The notes under the pieces: generated by a model
What the model saw: the letters and a program-made list of their open reading frames with translations, nothing else
Told to the model about the DNA's origin: nothing
The model's database searches: none
Made by a program: the position numbers and the translations under genes
NCBI GenBank assembly: GCA_039621445.1
Contig: CP154957.1
Span: forward strand, 32,754,399 to 32,818,398
DNA length: 64,000 nucleotides
Direction: 5' to 3'
Source of the DNA: Euglena gracilis
Taxonomy: Eukaryota; Euglenida; Euglenophyceae; Euglenales
Shown: piece by piece, positions 43,970-55,309 of the stretch
How positions within the stretch are numbered: the first letter of the stretch is position 1
Layout: each line of letters opens with the position of its first letter

Positions 43970-44860
43970 CGCATGTTTTCGGCCCAAATCGCAATTTCCA
44001 AATTCCACTGCTCACCTGCCGGAGCCCAAGCACAAGGGTGGGCCAGACCGGTCAAGTTCGAGGGGGGAGGGGGGGTCTGGACTGGTCATGTACAGGGGGG
44101 GGCTCAAGACCCCCTTGTCGAGGTCTGAACTCAACCAGACAAGGAGAGGAGGGGGGGTTTGGGACTCCCTACCCCCCATGTTGCCATCAATTGAAAGCTA
44201 TTCTCAAGGGCAATCAGGAGATGGCCTCAGATTTCAGCCACATTGCATGGGTTCTAATGTGCGGGGAATTATTACACAAAAAATACTCCAATTTCAGGTC
44301 AAATACCCCCCCAAAAAACTGCTCAGATGCGATTGCCACATCTCAGCCAACCATTTTGGCACTTTTCATTTTGGTCCCCCAAACGCCGGTTCGGGCCTGA
44401 AGCTAGAACCCCAATGCACAGTTTCTGCCCCCCGATTGTTTTACCAACACGAAGGGATTTTTGTTGTTAGGGGAGGCCCCCCCCCCCCGCGAGGTGGCCG
44501 TAAGCCGGTTTGGTTTTCGCTCGGTCAGTTAGAACACCCCACAGTCGGTTGGAACACCGCACCCTGCCCAACATCATTAATTACACACAAATAGCCCAAA
44601 TTGAGGGCCGGGTGGGGGTGGAGGGGGGGAGTTTTCTGCCCCTTAAGATGCAAAATATTTATTTGTACCGCATTTTCATACAATCCTTGTTTGTCAGCAC
44701 CCCTTTGTAGTCCCACCACCCCCCAATCGACCCCCACCGACCATGCACTTCTGGGTGCTCTGAGTGATCATACTGGTGCAGGGAACCCATTTGGCACCAG
44801 AGCCCATTTTCACGGCCGCCGACCAGTTTCTTTGGCCACGGGTAAACGCCATCAACCAAG
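43970..44860. other. Low-copy region with an unassigned ORF
   Basis: A plus-strand frame around 44185-44300 (LKAILKGNQEMASDFSHIAW, CGELLHKKYSNFR) has protein-like composition but no recognised domain and no clear splice sites. The rest is G/C-run repeat. Confidence 0.3.
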
Positions 44861-44864
44861 GTTG

Positions 44865-45770
44865 TTTGGTTAATCGAAGTTTGGTAAATCGCTTGAGACC
44901 CCCCCCCAATTAAACGCTCGTTTGTGGGGGGGGGGTCGACTAATCGCAATTAATCGATGTTTGGTTAATTGCTTGCCGAGAAAGCCAAATTTTGGTGGTC
45001 GATTCCTAATTTTAGGCAGATTGAAGTTGGTGATTCTGAGTTTAGGGTGTTTTTTTTCCCCTTTAATTTAGGTTGAGTGATTCCGAATTTGTTGTGGTTG
45101 GAGCCTAATTTGACCAAATTTGCCCCACAACAAGTTCCCTCACGTCCCCCCCCCCCCACATCAGACACCCCTTGGTATTTTGCCACATCGACCAAAGACT
45201 GTTCCGACGAGGAAGTTTTATTCATCAGTGACGCGTTTTCTGGAACAAGTTTGGTCAATCGATCCGGGACCCCCAATTAATTGCGGTTAATCGCTTGGTC
45301 CCCGTTTTGGCGGTTAATTGTAGGCAGTACGGGGGGGGGGGGGGCTGCGGACCCCCCTCGGTGAATTTCACCGGTGAACGTTCACCGGGGGGGGGGGAGG
45401 GGGGTATTTTCGCCTTAGTGCCTTAGTGCAACTAAGGGGGTACTTTCGGCGGTGAAGTTCACCGGTGAAGTTCACCGGTGAACTTCACCGTTTTGATGGT
45501 TGGGGGTGAAATTTTGAGGGTGAAATTTTGCTCCTTTCCTCTCAAAATGGTCATTTTGAGGTTGATGGTGCATGGAATTTTATCGAAATTTCCGAAAACT
45601 TGCCCAAACTGTCATTTTCGGCCGTTTTTGGCCAAAAAAAAGTGTCCTTGTGGTGAACTTCACCGGTGAAGGTCACCGTTGGGGTAGGCAGAGGGGGGGG
45701 GGAGGGGGTCCGGGACCCCCCAGTGAACTTTCAAACGGTGAATTTCACCATTGGGGGGGGGGAGGGGGGT
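44865..45770. repeat. GGTTAATCG and GGTGAACTTCACC palindrome arrays
   Basis: GTTAATCG words 44868-44970 and 45275-45312; GGTGAACTTCACCGGTGAAG array 45357-45750, an inverted relative of 7.96-8.29 kb including the spacer TTGCTCCTTTCCTCTCAAAA. Confidence 0.7.
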
Positions 45771-45774
45771 CCGG

Positions 45775-45904
45775 GATACATACATACATACATACATACA
45801 TACATACATACATACATACATACATACATACATACATACATACATACATACATACATACATACATACATACATACATACATACATACATACATACATACA
45901 TACA
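45775..45904. repeat. (CATA)n microsatellite
   Basis: About 32 ATAC units; the Tyr-Ile-His-Thr ORFs across it are artefacts. Confidence 0.97.
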
Positions 45905-46253
45905 GATATATATAGGGGGTGTTCCCCCCGTGACCCCCCCCCCCGTGACCCCCCGTGACCCGAACAAGGACCCTTTTTGGCGAAATTTTTCAGGGAAAAA
46001 TTTTGGCCGGTGATGCCTAATTTGATAAAATTCTCAGGCAGATTCCTAATTTTGAGTGTAAATTTTTTTCAAATTTGGGCTTGGTGATTCCTAATTTGGT
46101 GTCAAAATCCTAATTTCAGGTGTGGGGATTCCTAATTTGTGGAATTTTTCCACAAAAATTCCGGCTCGGTGATTCCTAATTTTGCCACCAAAAATGTGGT
46201 GTTCCCCCCGTGACCCCCCCCCCTGTGACCCCCCTGTGACCCGAACCACCCCC

Positions 46254-46262
46254 ATATATATG

Positions 46263-46324
<62 letters not shown>

Positions 46325-46335
46325 TATATATGGCA
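46254..46335. repeat. (TA)n microsatellite
   Basis: TATATA run with minor interruptions; a second one spans 46886-46975. Confidence 0.95.
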
Positions 46336-46415
46336 GGTGGGAACTGGACCCCCCCCGGGGGGTCCTAAAGGTCATCCCACGATGGCCACCCCCCTGACTT
46401 CAAGGAATAGGGTTA

Positions 46416-46645
46416 CCATCCCCCCCCATTATGTACCCCCCCCATTTACCCCCCCATTATGTACCCCTGGGGGGAGGTACATAATGGGGGGGGGGGGGGC
46501 AATCCAAGAGGAATGCACCAAGCCCGGCCATCCGCAGGCATGTCCGCCCCATTGTGAACCCCCCCCATTGTGTACCTCCCCCCCATTGTGTGCCTCCCCC
46601 CCATTTTCGCCTCCCGGGGGGAGGGTCATAATGGGGGGGGCATGG
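46416..46645. mobile_element. TA-flanked hairpin MITE
   Basis: TA 46414-46415 and 46646-46647; CCATCCCCCC ... GGGGGGCATGG, middle AGAGGAATGCACCAAGCCCG as in 4827-5043. Confidence 0.8.
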
Positions 46646-46648
46646 TAG

Positions 46649-46800
46649 GTGCGCACATGCTCTGTTGCGCCAATTGGTTATGTTGCGCTACATGGCTATG
46701 TTGCGCAACATAGCCAATTAGCGCAACATAGCCAATTAGCGAAACATAGCCATGTAGCGCAACATAGCCAATTAGCGCAACATAGCATGTGCGCACCTAA
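46649..46800. repeat. GCGCAACATAGCC iteron palindrome
   Basis: AGGTGCGCACATGCT at the left and AGCATGTGCGCACCT at the right enclose two inverted then four direct units of GCGCAACATAGCCAATTA. Confidence 0.8.
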
Positions 46801-46885
46801 CCCTAATCCTTCAATTAAGGGGGGTGGTCATCGTTGTGTAAATTATAGGACCCCCGGGGGGCCGCGTACTATAGTTCCCACCTGC

Positions 46886-46929
46886 CATATATGTATGTAT
46901 GTAATATATATAGATATAGATATATATAG

Positions 46930-46962
<33 letters not shown>

Positions 46963-46975
46963 ATATCTATCTATA
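46886..46975. repeat. (TA)n microsatellite 2
   Basis: TATATAGATATA-type run. Confidence 0.9.
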
Positions 46976-47089
46976 TAAAGCTGCGTCCAGGACGCCGGTT
47001 CGGCGTCCTAAAATCTGGTGATTTTCGGGTCCAAAAAAGTGGTCATTTTGGGCCATTTTAAGGCATATCAAAAAAATGTGATTTGGGCC

Positions 47090-48100
47090 GCGCGCAGAGG
47101 GGGGTGGATTTGGCCTGGGGGGGGGGGGTTGTGGGGATCGACCATGGTCGGCCCACGGTTGCCCTCGGTCGTGGGGGGGGACCGAGGGCGACCGAGCCTC
47201 GGTTGTGGGGGGCGACCAAGGGCGACCATGGTCGACCCCCACCCCACAGCCAGACCCCCCCCTTTGTAAGGTTGGTCGCCCTCGGTCGATCCCCAAAACG
47301 GGTGGGTAACACGATTTTGTTATTTTTGGGGCCCTCGAACAGTTGAGCAACAAAACGGATTTGCCTCCCCTAAAACGGGTGGGTAACACAAGGGATTTTG
47401 TTATTTTTGGGGCCCTCGAACAGTTGAGCAGCAAAGTGGATTTGCCCCCTAAAACGGGTGGGTAACGCAAGGGATTTGCCCCCCAAAATGGGTGGGTAAC
47501 ACAAGGAATTTTTTTATTTTTAGGGCCCCAGAACAGTTGAGCAACAAAAGGGATTTGCCCCCCCCCCCAAAATGGGTCGGAACACAAGGGATTTTGTTAT
47601 TTTTTAGGGCCCTCGAACAGTTGAGCAACAAAGGGTGTTATTTTTGGAGAACAGCTGAGCAACAAAGGGGATTTGCCCCCCAAAATGAGTGGGTAACACA
47701 AGGGATTTTGTTATTTTTGGGACCCTCGAACAGTTGAGCAACAAAGGGGATTAGCCCCCCAAAACGGGTGAGTAACGCAAGGGATTTGCCCCCCAAAATG
47801 GGTGGGTAACACAAGGAATTTTGTTATTTTTGGGGCCCCAGAACAGTTGAGCAAAAAAAGGGATTTGCCCCCAAAACAGGTAGAAAACATTTTTGCTTTT
47901 TTTGGGGCCCGCGAACATGGGCGGTTATGGGGTGGGAGCGACCAACCTTGCAAGAAGGGGGTATTCCGGCTGTGGGGTGGGGGTCGACCATGGTCGCTCT
48001 CGGTCGGTCGACCCCCACAACCTTCTCGGTCGAACCCCCCGCCCACAACCGAGGGCGACCGTGGGCCGACCCCACAACCCCCCCCCCAGGCCAAATCCAG
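47090..48100. repeat. ~75-bp tandem repeat between GACCATGGTCG arms
   Basis: Units with GGGTGGGTAACACAAGGGAT and CGAACAGTTGAGCAACAAA from about 47295 to 47890. On both sides lie GGTCGACC/CCGAGGGCGACC palindromic words (47140-47290, 47965-48080) in inverted arrangement. Confidence 0.8.
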
Positions 48101-48409
48101 GAGCCGCGCGCAGAGTGCGCAGCCCCCAAATTTGCCATTTTATGTCCAAGAATGGTCATTTTTTGACCATTTTGGGGTCTCAAAAAAGTCACAATTTTTT
48201 CACAAATTTTTTTTCTTGGGGATGCTAAGCATAGTGGGGGGGGGGGAGGGGGGAGTGGGGGTTCCCAACCAGATGACCAAGTCCCCTTCTGAGCATTGAA
48301 AGCTGGAAGATTCCTTATGAGACAATTGTTCTGATGTTCTGCGTGATGACTTGCGAATTCGGTCAAGTGCAGTCATTGGCTTGTTGCATGCCGGGTGAGG
48401 ACAACAAAG

Positions 48410-48474
48410 ACCAATTCATCCATTTGCTTTGTGGATTTCAAAAATGAACCTGATGCAGCTGATGCAATGAGGAA
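48410..48474 (+). CDS. RRM1 middle exon (RNP1) of the SR protein
   Basis: Reads TNSSICFVDFKNEPDAADAM-R-K. ICFVDF is the RNP1/beta-3 motif and DAADAMRK is helix alpha-2 of an RRM. The donor is AA|GTATGT at 48475, leaving phase 2; exon 56310 starts with G after CAG, restoring Lys and continuing AQGQKMSPND...RVEFAK. The exon start is uncertain: the frame is open back to 48368 (possible acceptors after 48367, 48372, 48399 and 48409). It lacks RNP2, supplied by 20350-20450 if the exons belong together. Confidence 0.75.
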
Positions 48475-48499
48475 GTATGTGATGTGTGCTCGAAGTTTG

Positions 48500-49760
48500 A
48501 TAACCTCCCCCCATAATTGAGAATAAAACAGTTTCATCGGACCCCCCTTTTCTCCAAAATTGGCCGAAAAATGGCCGTAACTCGGGCTAGGGGGGGAGTT
48601 GCGGGGAAATCAAAATACTGTTAGTCAGGGCATTTTAAGGGCTTCAATTTAGGTCTTCAGGGATTTCCTTTGATTCCCCACCTTTTTTGAGAAATCTCAC
48701 AAAAATCGATTTTTTGAGCCAGATGACGGCTGAAAACGGCCAAGGCGCAAGCCTGCCGCGCTGTTTTGGGCCATAAATCGGCCATATTTCGGGCTAGGCG
48801 GGGAGCTGCGGGGAGGCACATTTCGTCAGACCGACATTTCTGGAAATAATGTACGTTTTCTTGAGATGTTTTCGAAAAATCGATGTTTTGACCGATTTTT
48901 GGACCCCGGCGAAATGGCAGAGTCGGAAGAGGGGGGGGGCGGGCCAATCCTGCCCAGTTTGGTCCCCTTCGCGGGTGAATAACTCAGGCCTGGCGGGGAG
49001 TTGGGGGTCAAACGGAGGTGATTCAAAACTAGAAATCCAGTCGCTCGCGACTGAAGAAAAAATTCCGGGAACGGGCTGGGATCATGGTGATAATCCGCCG
49101 GTTCCCGAGGTGGCCCCGATCCAACCCCGGGTCCGACCCCCCCCCCCTTTTCCCTAGGGGTAAGGCTTCGCTCTTACTCTAAAGAGATCAGAGCTCAGCG
49201 CACCCCACATTTTTGACCTGTTTTGACTTAGCCGTTTTCGGTCATTTTTTTAGGTGAAAAAGTCGAAAAAAAATCGAATTTTTTTTTGCCCAAAACGATG
49301 TTTTATGGCCTCCCGGACCCGGAAAAGCTGTTTTTGAGCCGAAAATGAACGTTTTTCTTTCGACCCCCCCCCCCCCCCCCCCCCCGTTTTTGGCCCGAAA
49401 CCCATGGACCTTGGGGGAAAATGTGTCCAAAAAGTTTTTTTTTTTGCCCGAAACGATGTTCTTTGGCCTCCCAGACCCGGGAAATCCGTTTTTGAGCCGA
49501 AAATGAGTATTTTTCGACCCTCCCAGCCCCCCCCCCCATTTTTGGCCCGTAACCCATAGATTTTGCGTCAAGCCGGGTCAAAAAAGTCGGAAAAAATCGA
49601 TTTTTTGGGGGGGGCTGAAACGATGTTTTTTTGGCCTCCCGGACTCGGAAAACCTGTTTTTTGAGCTGAAAATGAGCGTTTTTCGACCCCCCGGCGCCGC
49701 GTGTTTGACCCGAAACCCATGGACTTTGGGTCAAAAACGGGTCAAAAAAGTCGAAATAAA
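48500..49760. repeat. CGGGCTAGGCGGGGAG modules and inverted 160-bp satellite
   Basis: Modules at 48.57-49.14 (ending GATCATGGTGATAATCCGCC, as at 63.95 kb), then satellite units on the opposite strand 49.2-49.75. Intronic if the RRM gene model is right. Confidence 0.7.
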
Positions 49761-50092
49761 TCCAACAAAACGGTTATGTGGTGTATGGGGAGGTTATCAT
49801 TTCAGAAATTACTGTAAAATCACCGAAAGTCACCGTAAATTGCAAGTGTGTAATTTGTAAATTATAAATTACGCGAAATTTGCAATGCCAGTCTTTTCGG
49901 CCTTCCATTGCGTGTAAGTCCCATTAAGAGCTCAGCATTATTCAAAACCTGGTCAATTATGGGCGGGGGTATTTTTTTGTCAAGGGGGAGCACACATCTG
50001 GCCGACGGTGTGGCGGAAGCCATGTGAGATTGATAATCTAATGTTGATTGGCTAATTCCAAATTTTGAGTGGCAAAATCCTAGTTTTGTATA

Positions 50093-50452
50093 CCGTGCCC
50101 CTCCCCCCTTATTGTTCCCATTGGGGGACGGGAATAGTACAGTGTCAGGGCACTTTTTGTAAAGGATTCTTGGAACAAAGAGAGAAAAGGTATTTTTATT
50201 GGTCGGTTTTAGGTGCTCTCAATCCCACCAATGACCAAACTGACGCCAAAATGGATGTTGTGGAGGTGCAGTTATCAAGCATGTGAACCATAAAAGTTTC
50301 ATTTTGGCATTTTGGGTGGCCTTTTGGGTCTACCTTGGTTAGTTCATGGACCATGGGAACAGTGAGGGGGGGGGGAGCTCGTCCCCCCCCCTACTGTTCC
50401 CATGGACCCAAAAGGGAGCCATAGGACGGGTACAGTAAGGGGGGGGTCATGG
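50093..50452. mobile_element. Family-H MITE, copy 3
   Basis: TA 50091-50092 and 50453-50454; CCGTGCCCCTCCCCC ... GGGGGGGTCATGG. Inserted into the CCTAATTTTG satellite, which resumes on both sides. Confidence 0.75.
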
Positions 50453-50454
50453 TA

Positions 50455-50800
50455 AATTTGGGTGGCAAATGCCTGATTTCATGTGCAAATTCTTAATTTT
50501 GAGTGGTCAATGCCCAATATGAATTCCTAATTTTGAGTGGCAAATGCTTAATTTGGTGTGCAAGCTCTGAATCTTGAGTGGCAAATCCTAATTGGGTGTG
50601 TCAATTCCTAATTTTGAGTTGCAAATGCCTAATTCCATGTGCGAATTCCTGATTTTAGGTGACAAACACCTAATTTGGTGTGCAAATTCCTAATTTTGTG
50701 TCAAATGCTGGTTTGCAAATTCCGAATTTTGATTGGTTAATGCCTAGTTTGTTCCTAATTTTGAGTGGGAAATGCAAGTGTGCAAACTCGTAATTTCCAA
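50455..50800. repeat. CCTAATTTTGAGTGGCAAAT satellite block
   Basis: About 15 degenerate ~20-bp units. Confidence 0.85.
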
Positions 50801-50823
50801 TGCAACTCTTTTGGTCTGCCACC

Positions 50824-51251
50824 ATGCCCCCCCCCCATTGAAACCGTGTTTGGGCCGATTTCAAGATTTTAAAAGTCTTAAATCTTCGCCCAAACACGGT
50901 TTCAAACCAAGAACAGTGTTTTGGGCAAATGTTTTCGGGGGGCCTGGGGTCCCCGCCCCCAGGCTCCCCCAAACATTGTTCTTGTCATAATGTACCTCCC
51001 CCCAGGAGGTGGAGGGGGAGGTACACAATGGGGGCAGTTGAAAGGCATGCAGAGCAAATTTGCATGCTTCTCCCGTGTGCACCCAGCTGGGATGTAAAAA
51101 AAAAACATCGATTCCTGTTGGCGGGACATGCCTGCGGATGGCGGGGCGAGGTGCATTCCTCATGGGAGCAGGTGCATGCTGCCCCCTCCATCATGTACCT
51201 CTCCCCAGGAGGTACATAATGGGGGTACATAATGGGGGGGGGGGTGCATGG
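50824..51251. mobile_element. Composite hairpin (CCATGCCCC ... GGTGCATGG)
   Basis: Left CCATGCCCCCCCCCATTGAA, right GGGGGGGGTGCATGG then TA; internal GTACATAATGGGG arms and AGGTGCATTCCTCATGG relate it to 4827-5043. The left TA is lost. A GAAACCGTGTTTGGGC hairpin at 50842-50905 resembles 3.78-3.97 kb. Confidence 0.6.
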
Positions 51252-51548
51252 TAACTCCAATGTTAGTGCCCAATTATACAGAATGCACCTTTGGGGTCAT
51301 TTTTTGCACTTTCTTGTAAAATTTACCATTTTATGGAGGTCAGATGAGCCAGAAAAATTGATTTTTTTTCGTAATTTGTTGTCAGAGATTGTGGTTTTTA
51401 CCGACATTTTCAGGTCAAAAATCCGGGCCTTCGGCCCGGAACAGGGGGGGGGGGGTATTATTTCGGCGGCCGAAGTCGGACCCCAAGGGGGGGGTATTAT
51501 TTGGGGGGGGGTATTATTTGGGGGGGGTATTATTTGGGGGGGGGGTTT

Positions 51549-51623
51549 AACATCTCCGAAAGCGTGCTGGAGTGCGGACCACAGTTTGTTTCGGTTAGAG
51601 AAAATGCAGCCTTCCAGCTTTGC
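51549..51623 (-). pseudogene. Tc1/mariner transposase C-terminal fragment
   Basis: The minus strand reads KLEGCIFSNRNKLWSALQHA-FGDV. Its first part matches the plus-strand fragment KLEGCIFPDRNELE at about 52783-52822. In Tc1-type transposases this segment follows the SPDLNPIE block. Short and broken. Confidence 0.5.
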
Positions 51624-51720
51624 ACACACACGCACCCATCGCACCTACATGCACGCACACACAATTGCACGTGCGCTCTCAAGCACACATGCACACACAA
51701 GCACAGATGCCTGCCTGCAC

Positions 51721-52560
51721 CAGGGGTTTTCTTAAGCCGGAGGGACCCCATCCACAGGGGGGGGGGGTCCAGCCAGCCAGCAGCTCAAATCCAGCCAGCA
51801 GCCCAAATTCGGGCCGGGACCCCCTGGGGGGGTTGAGTGAAATAAAGTTGGGTCCAGCCCGGCCGGGGGCCGGGCCAGCCGGCCGCAGGCTGGGTTGCCC
51901 AGCTCACCTATCCCTGCATTTTTTTCCCCTCATCACAGCTTCCTCCATCACAGCCCCCCAGCCTTGATCTAGCTCCATCCATCAAAACGTCGAGAAGGCA
52001 AAAATATATTTAGAAAATTTTGTTTTTCATCGACCCAGCCCAGCCCAGCCCCCTCCAGCCCCGGACCCCCCCCCTCCCTCCCTCCCTCCCTCCCTATCCC
52101 CCCCGGGGGGGGGGTCCAGCCCAGTCAATTTTTTAAGCACTGTCCCCCCCCCCCCCCCGGGGGGGGGTGACTGACTGGTTTTTTTCAGACTGACTGACTG
52201 GTTTTGGGCCCGGCCCCCCCCCCCCCCCGGGGGGGGGTCGGCCAGGGGTGGGCAAAAGTGGCTTGAGTGACCCCGGCGCCGAAGGCGCTGGGAAATTTTT
52301 TTGGCCTAAAATGGCCTAAAGTGACTGGAAAGTGGCTGGTTTTCCTGAGTGGCCGACCCCCCCCAGGGGGAGGGGTAGTGATTGACTGGCTTCCCAAAAA
52401 AAAGTGACTGACTGGTTTTTCAAAAAGTGGAGTGACCCCCCTCCCCCCCCCCAGGGGTCGGTAAAAAATTGTATGGTCCAGCCAGCAGCTTGTTTCCGGC
52501 CAGCAGCCTTTTTGCCAGCCGGAGGCTGGACCACCCCCGGGGTCCTTAAGAAAACCCCTG
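51721..52560. mobile_element. hAT MITE, 840 bp, exact 8-bp TSD
   Basis: CAGGGGTTTTCTTAAGCCGG ... CTTAAGAAAACCCCTG, flanked by GCCTGCAC at 51713-51720 and 52561-52568. CAGGG-type termini and 8-bp duplications are hallmarks of hAT. The interior is TCCAGCCAGCAG and C/G runs, with (CTCC)n at 52075 and a decayed GGCGCCGAAGGCGCT centre at 52275. No transposase inside. Confidence 0.9.
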
Positions 52561-52599
52561 GCCTGCACGCATGCATACACATACAGATCACATATTGAC

Positions 52600-52822
52600 A
52601 CATTTTTTACAACTGAATGCATTTGTTGATGGTGACCAAATTATCGCAGCCATAAGATTGCTGAACCCCCACACCAATTTTACCCTTGCAGGGTCTCGAA
52701 AAAAAGAACCCGGCACCTGGCCTCCGAAAAGCCCCGAACTAAACCCAATCGAGCACATATGGCCGTTGGTGACCGGAAAGCTGGAAGGCTGCATTTTTCC
52801 TGACCGAAACGAACTCGAGTGA
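52600..52822 (+). pseudogene. Tc1/mariner transposase fragment
   Basis: The frame contains TWPPKSPELNPIEHIWPLVT, matching the W-P-x-x-SPDLNPIE-x-x-W block holding the last catalytic acidic residue region of Tc1/mariner DDE transposases. Then GKLEGCIFPDRNELE and a stop. Upstream catalytic residues are not recognisable. A transposase of this superfamily would explain the TA-flanked hairpins. Confidence 0.7.
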
Positions 52823-52829
52823 GTTTCGG

Positions 52830-54590
52830 GGAAACTTCGTTTTTTTTTTTGAGTGTCCCACTATTTAGTTCCGGTGGACTGTCCCACTATTTAGTTCCCC
52901 TACTGTACCTTTTATGTGCCTTCTGTGACAATTGTACTTTCTTTTGGTAAAAAATCGTTCAACATGACCATGAAATGCCCCAGGTAGGCCAAAAATGGTA
53001 AAAATTGGCCAAAAAAATCCAAAAATTGGCAACATGAACAAAAATTGGCTTACCCTCATCCCCTAATTGCCCCTCCCCCCTAATTGGCTAATTGTAAGGT
53101 TGGGACGACTAGTCGACTAGTTGATTATTTCGTTCAGGACCCCCGAACAGGATTAATCGTTCATGCCCAAAAAGAATAGTCGTGAACAGATTGGCCTCTT
53201 ACAAAATTGGAGTCATGCACAACATTCAGGGGTATTTCTGGTGATTAAGGAAGACAATTATCATGCAAGAAAAGGCTAACACAGAGGGAATCCAAAACAA
53301 ACAAAGTTTGGTGGTTGCCGCTGCAGTCGCAGCCAAATGTGAGCGTCAGTTTTCTCAGTAAGATTTTGCCAGATTCAATTAAGGCTTGCCTTACATTGGG
53401 TCCCGAATCCTCATCGGAGACATCGCAACAAACAAAATTCCTCATTTCAGGATAACACCTGGGTTTAGATCGTCACAATCTCAGCAGTGAAATTCGAAGA
53501 ATGAGAAAGTTTGGCGGCCATGTTCTTCTCTGTAATTATCATTATGTTATTTCCCCATCCCTTCCCCTCTGCAGACCCCCCGTACAGTCCCCCCCCCCCC
53601 TATTGTCGCTCGGCCGACTGAGGAAATCATTGTCCCACACACCTTGTTGTCCGGTTTGGCCTCACTTGGACAATAAGGTGGGGGAGTGCCGTTTGGAAGA
53701 TAAAAATTGTGTAAGGGTCAGTGGGAGTCTTCGCAGAAGCCATGGTGCAAGAAAGCAAAGAAAAACTCGAAGGGAAAAAATAGTCGATTATTCTTTCGGA
53801 TAGGGGAGATTAATCGGTATTATTTGTTCATGAGGTTGAACGAACGGTATTTGTCCAACCTTACTAATTGGGGGTCCCCAGCAGTCCATTAGCCAATTAG
53901 GGGGGGGGGTCAGCCTAATTGCCTTTGGTCAAGGTGCCCCCTTAATTGTCCCCCCCCCCTCATTGGCCAATTGAGGGTCCGAAGGAGCCCAGCCATTAGC
54001 CAAATAGGGGGGGGGGTGAGGGTAAAAATACCCAAACAGGCCGAAAATGGCCAAACACATAGACACCACCTACGATATACATGAATTTCATGGGGGATAG
54101 GCAGTCGAGTTCGGGTCCCAAAACGGAAATGAAACATTTTCGACACACCTCAAAATTACGTTCTGAAAAAGGTCAATATTATCTTTGTGAACCAGAGTAT
54201 GCCAAAAACGTTCCAAGAGACAAAAATATATCCCGAGGGGCACACTTTTTGAAAACTCCTGAAATTTGACCTGTATTTGGTGCTTCAGAGAAAAAAAAAT
54301 AAAATAAATTGTGCTTCTATTCTCAGAGTGGTTTAAGACTTCCCAACGTGCGTGTTCCCCACAAGAACGTTGCAGGGAGGGCATTCACATGCATTCAAAA
54401 TTTTTTTGAATGCTTTGCACCTGGACCTCCAAAAAATGTGGAAAAAGTATGCAAAAAAAGGTGATGGAAAACTACGTCGGCCAAAAACATAAAAAACGGG
54501 TGGGTTTTGATGTCAGGAACAATTCGCACCATCTCAGCATGCCCCACAAGTTTGCAGTGTCCTGAAGTGTTCTGCAGAAAAAATCGCTGC
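52830..54590. other. Low-copy region, one possible minus-strand ORF
   Basis: A 66-codon minus-strand ORF (53245-53445; RNFVCCDVSDEDSGPN...) has protein-like composition but no recognised domain. C/G hairpins with GGCCAATTGAGGG lie at 53.58-53.68 and 53.88-54.03. Otherwise nothing seen. Confidence 0.3.
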
Positions 54591-54619
54591 TGACCGGAAA
54601 ATAAATAAAGAGGTCCAAA

Positions 54620-54965
54620 TTAACCCCCCCCAAATATAAAGCCCCCGGGTTTGGTTTTGCGCCCAAATAAAAAACCCCCGCAAATTCAAAGCCTGCCGAT
54701 AGGCCATTCAGCAAAAAGCAGAAAAAGCAGAAGAGAGTGGATGTTACAACTTTGCACCAGAAATTGTCCGTTTTGGTCAAAAATCACACATTTTGGGAAA
54801 ATAGGAGGACAAAACAAAAATTTTGTAAAAACTTTGACTGTACTTGAAGGCCGCCGAGATTTGTATGGGCCACCCAAGGTTTGATTACCCCCCCCCCCCC
54901 AATATAAAGCCCCCCTGAGGGTCTTGAAATCCTGCAGGAACCCCCAAACATAAAGCCAGGGGTTA
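54620..54965. repeat. ATATAAAGCCCCC repeat region
   Basis: CCCCCCCAAATATAAAGCCC and related words in C-rich context at 54.63-54.69 and 54.89-54.96. Foldback not completed. Confidence 0.4.
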
Positions 54966-55044
54966 CTCTATCCCTTGCCTCTGTCAATAGGTTCGGGACA
55001 TTGGTTGCCATTGTTGGCTTTTTCAGGGGAAGCATGAAAATAGG

Positions 55045-55304
55045 TTGCTGAAAGATTTTCAGCAATTGTGGGCGCTAAAAATTCTCAAGCTGCATTTGAT
55101 CTTTCTACAGTTGATCGTAAGCCCTCTTTTGATCGTCCGTGGAATGCTTGTGAGGGTGGATTCAGCTATGAGGCTGAGGATGAATCAAGAGTCTTTCTTT
55201 ATGAGGAATTTTTCGACTTTATTGGCGATATGCATCCTTGGTCTTCCGAGCACAGTGTTGAAAAGCATGCCTCGGTGTCTGCTTTCAGTGAACACCGGGA
55301 TTAA
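55045..55304 (+). CDS. Unassigned ORF/terminal exon
   Basis: After GATTTTCAG (55053-55061) the frame reads acidic/aromatic sequence (SYEAEDESRVFLYEEFFDFI, GDMHPWSSEH) to a TAA at 55302-55304. Composition looks like real protein. It would lie in the intron between RRM exons 48474 and 56310, so it may be an alternative terminal exon or an unrelated gene piece. No domain recognised. Confidence 0.35.
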
Positions 55305-55309
55305 TGCCC

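Noticed and set aside
45572-46013. YIHTYIHT / MYVCMYVC ORFs
   Set aside because: Translation of the (CATA)n microsatellite.
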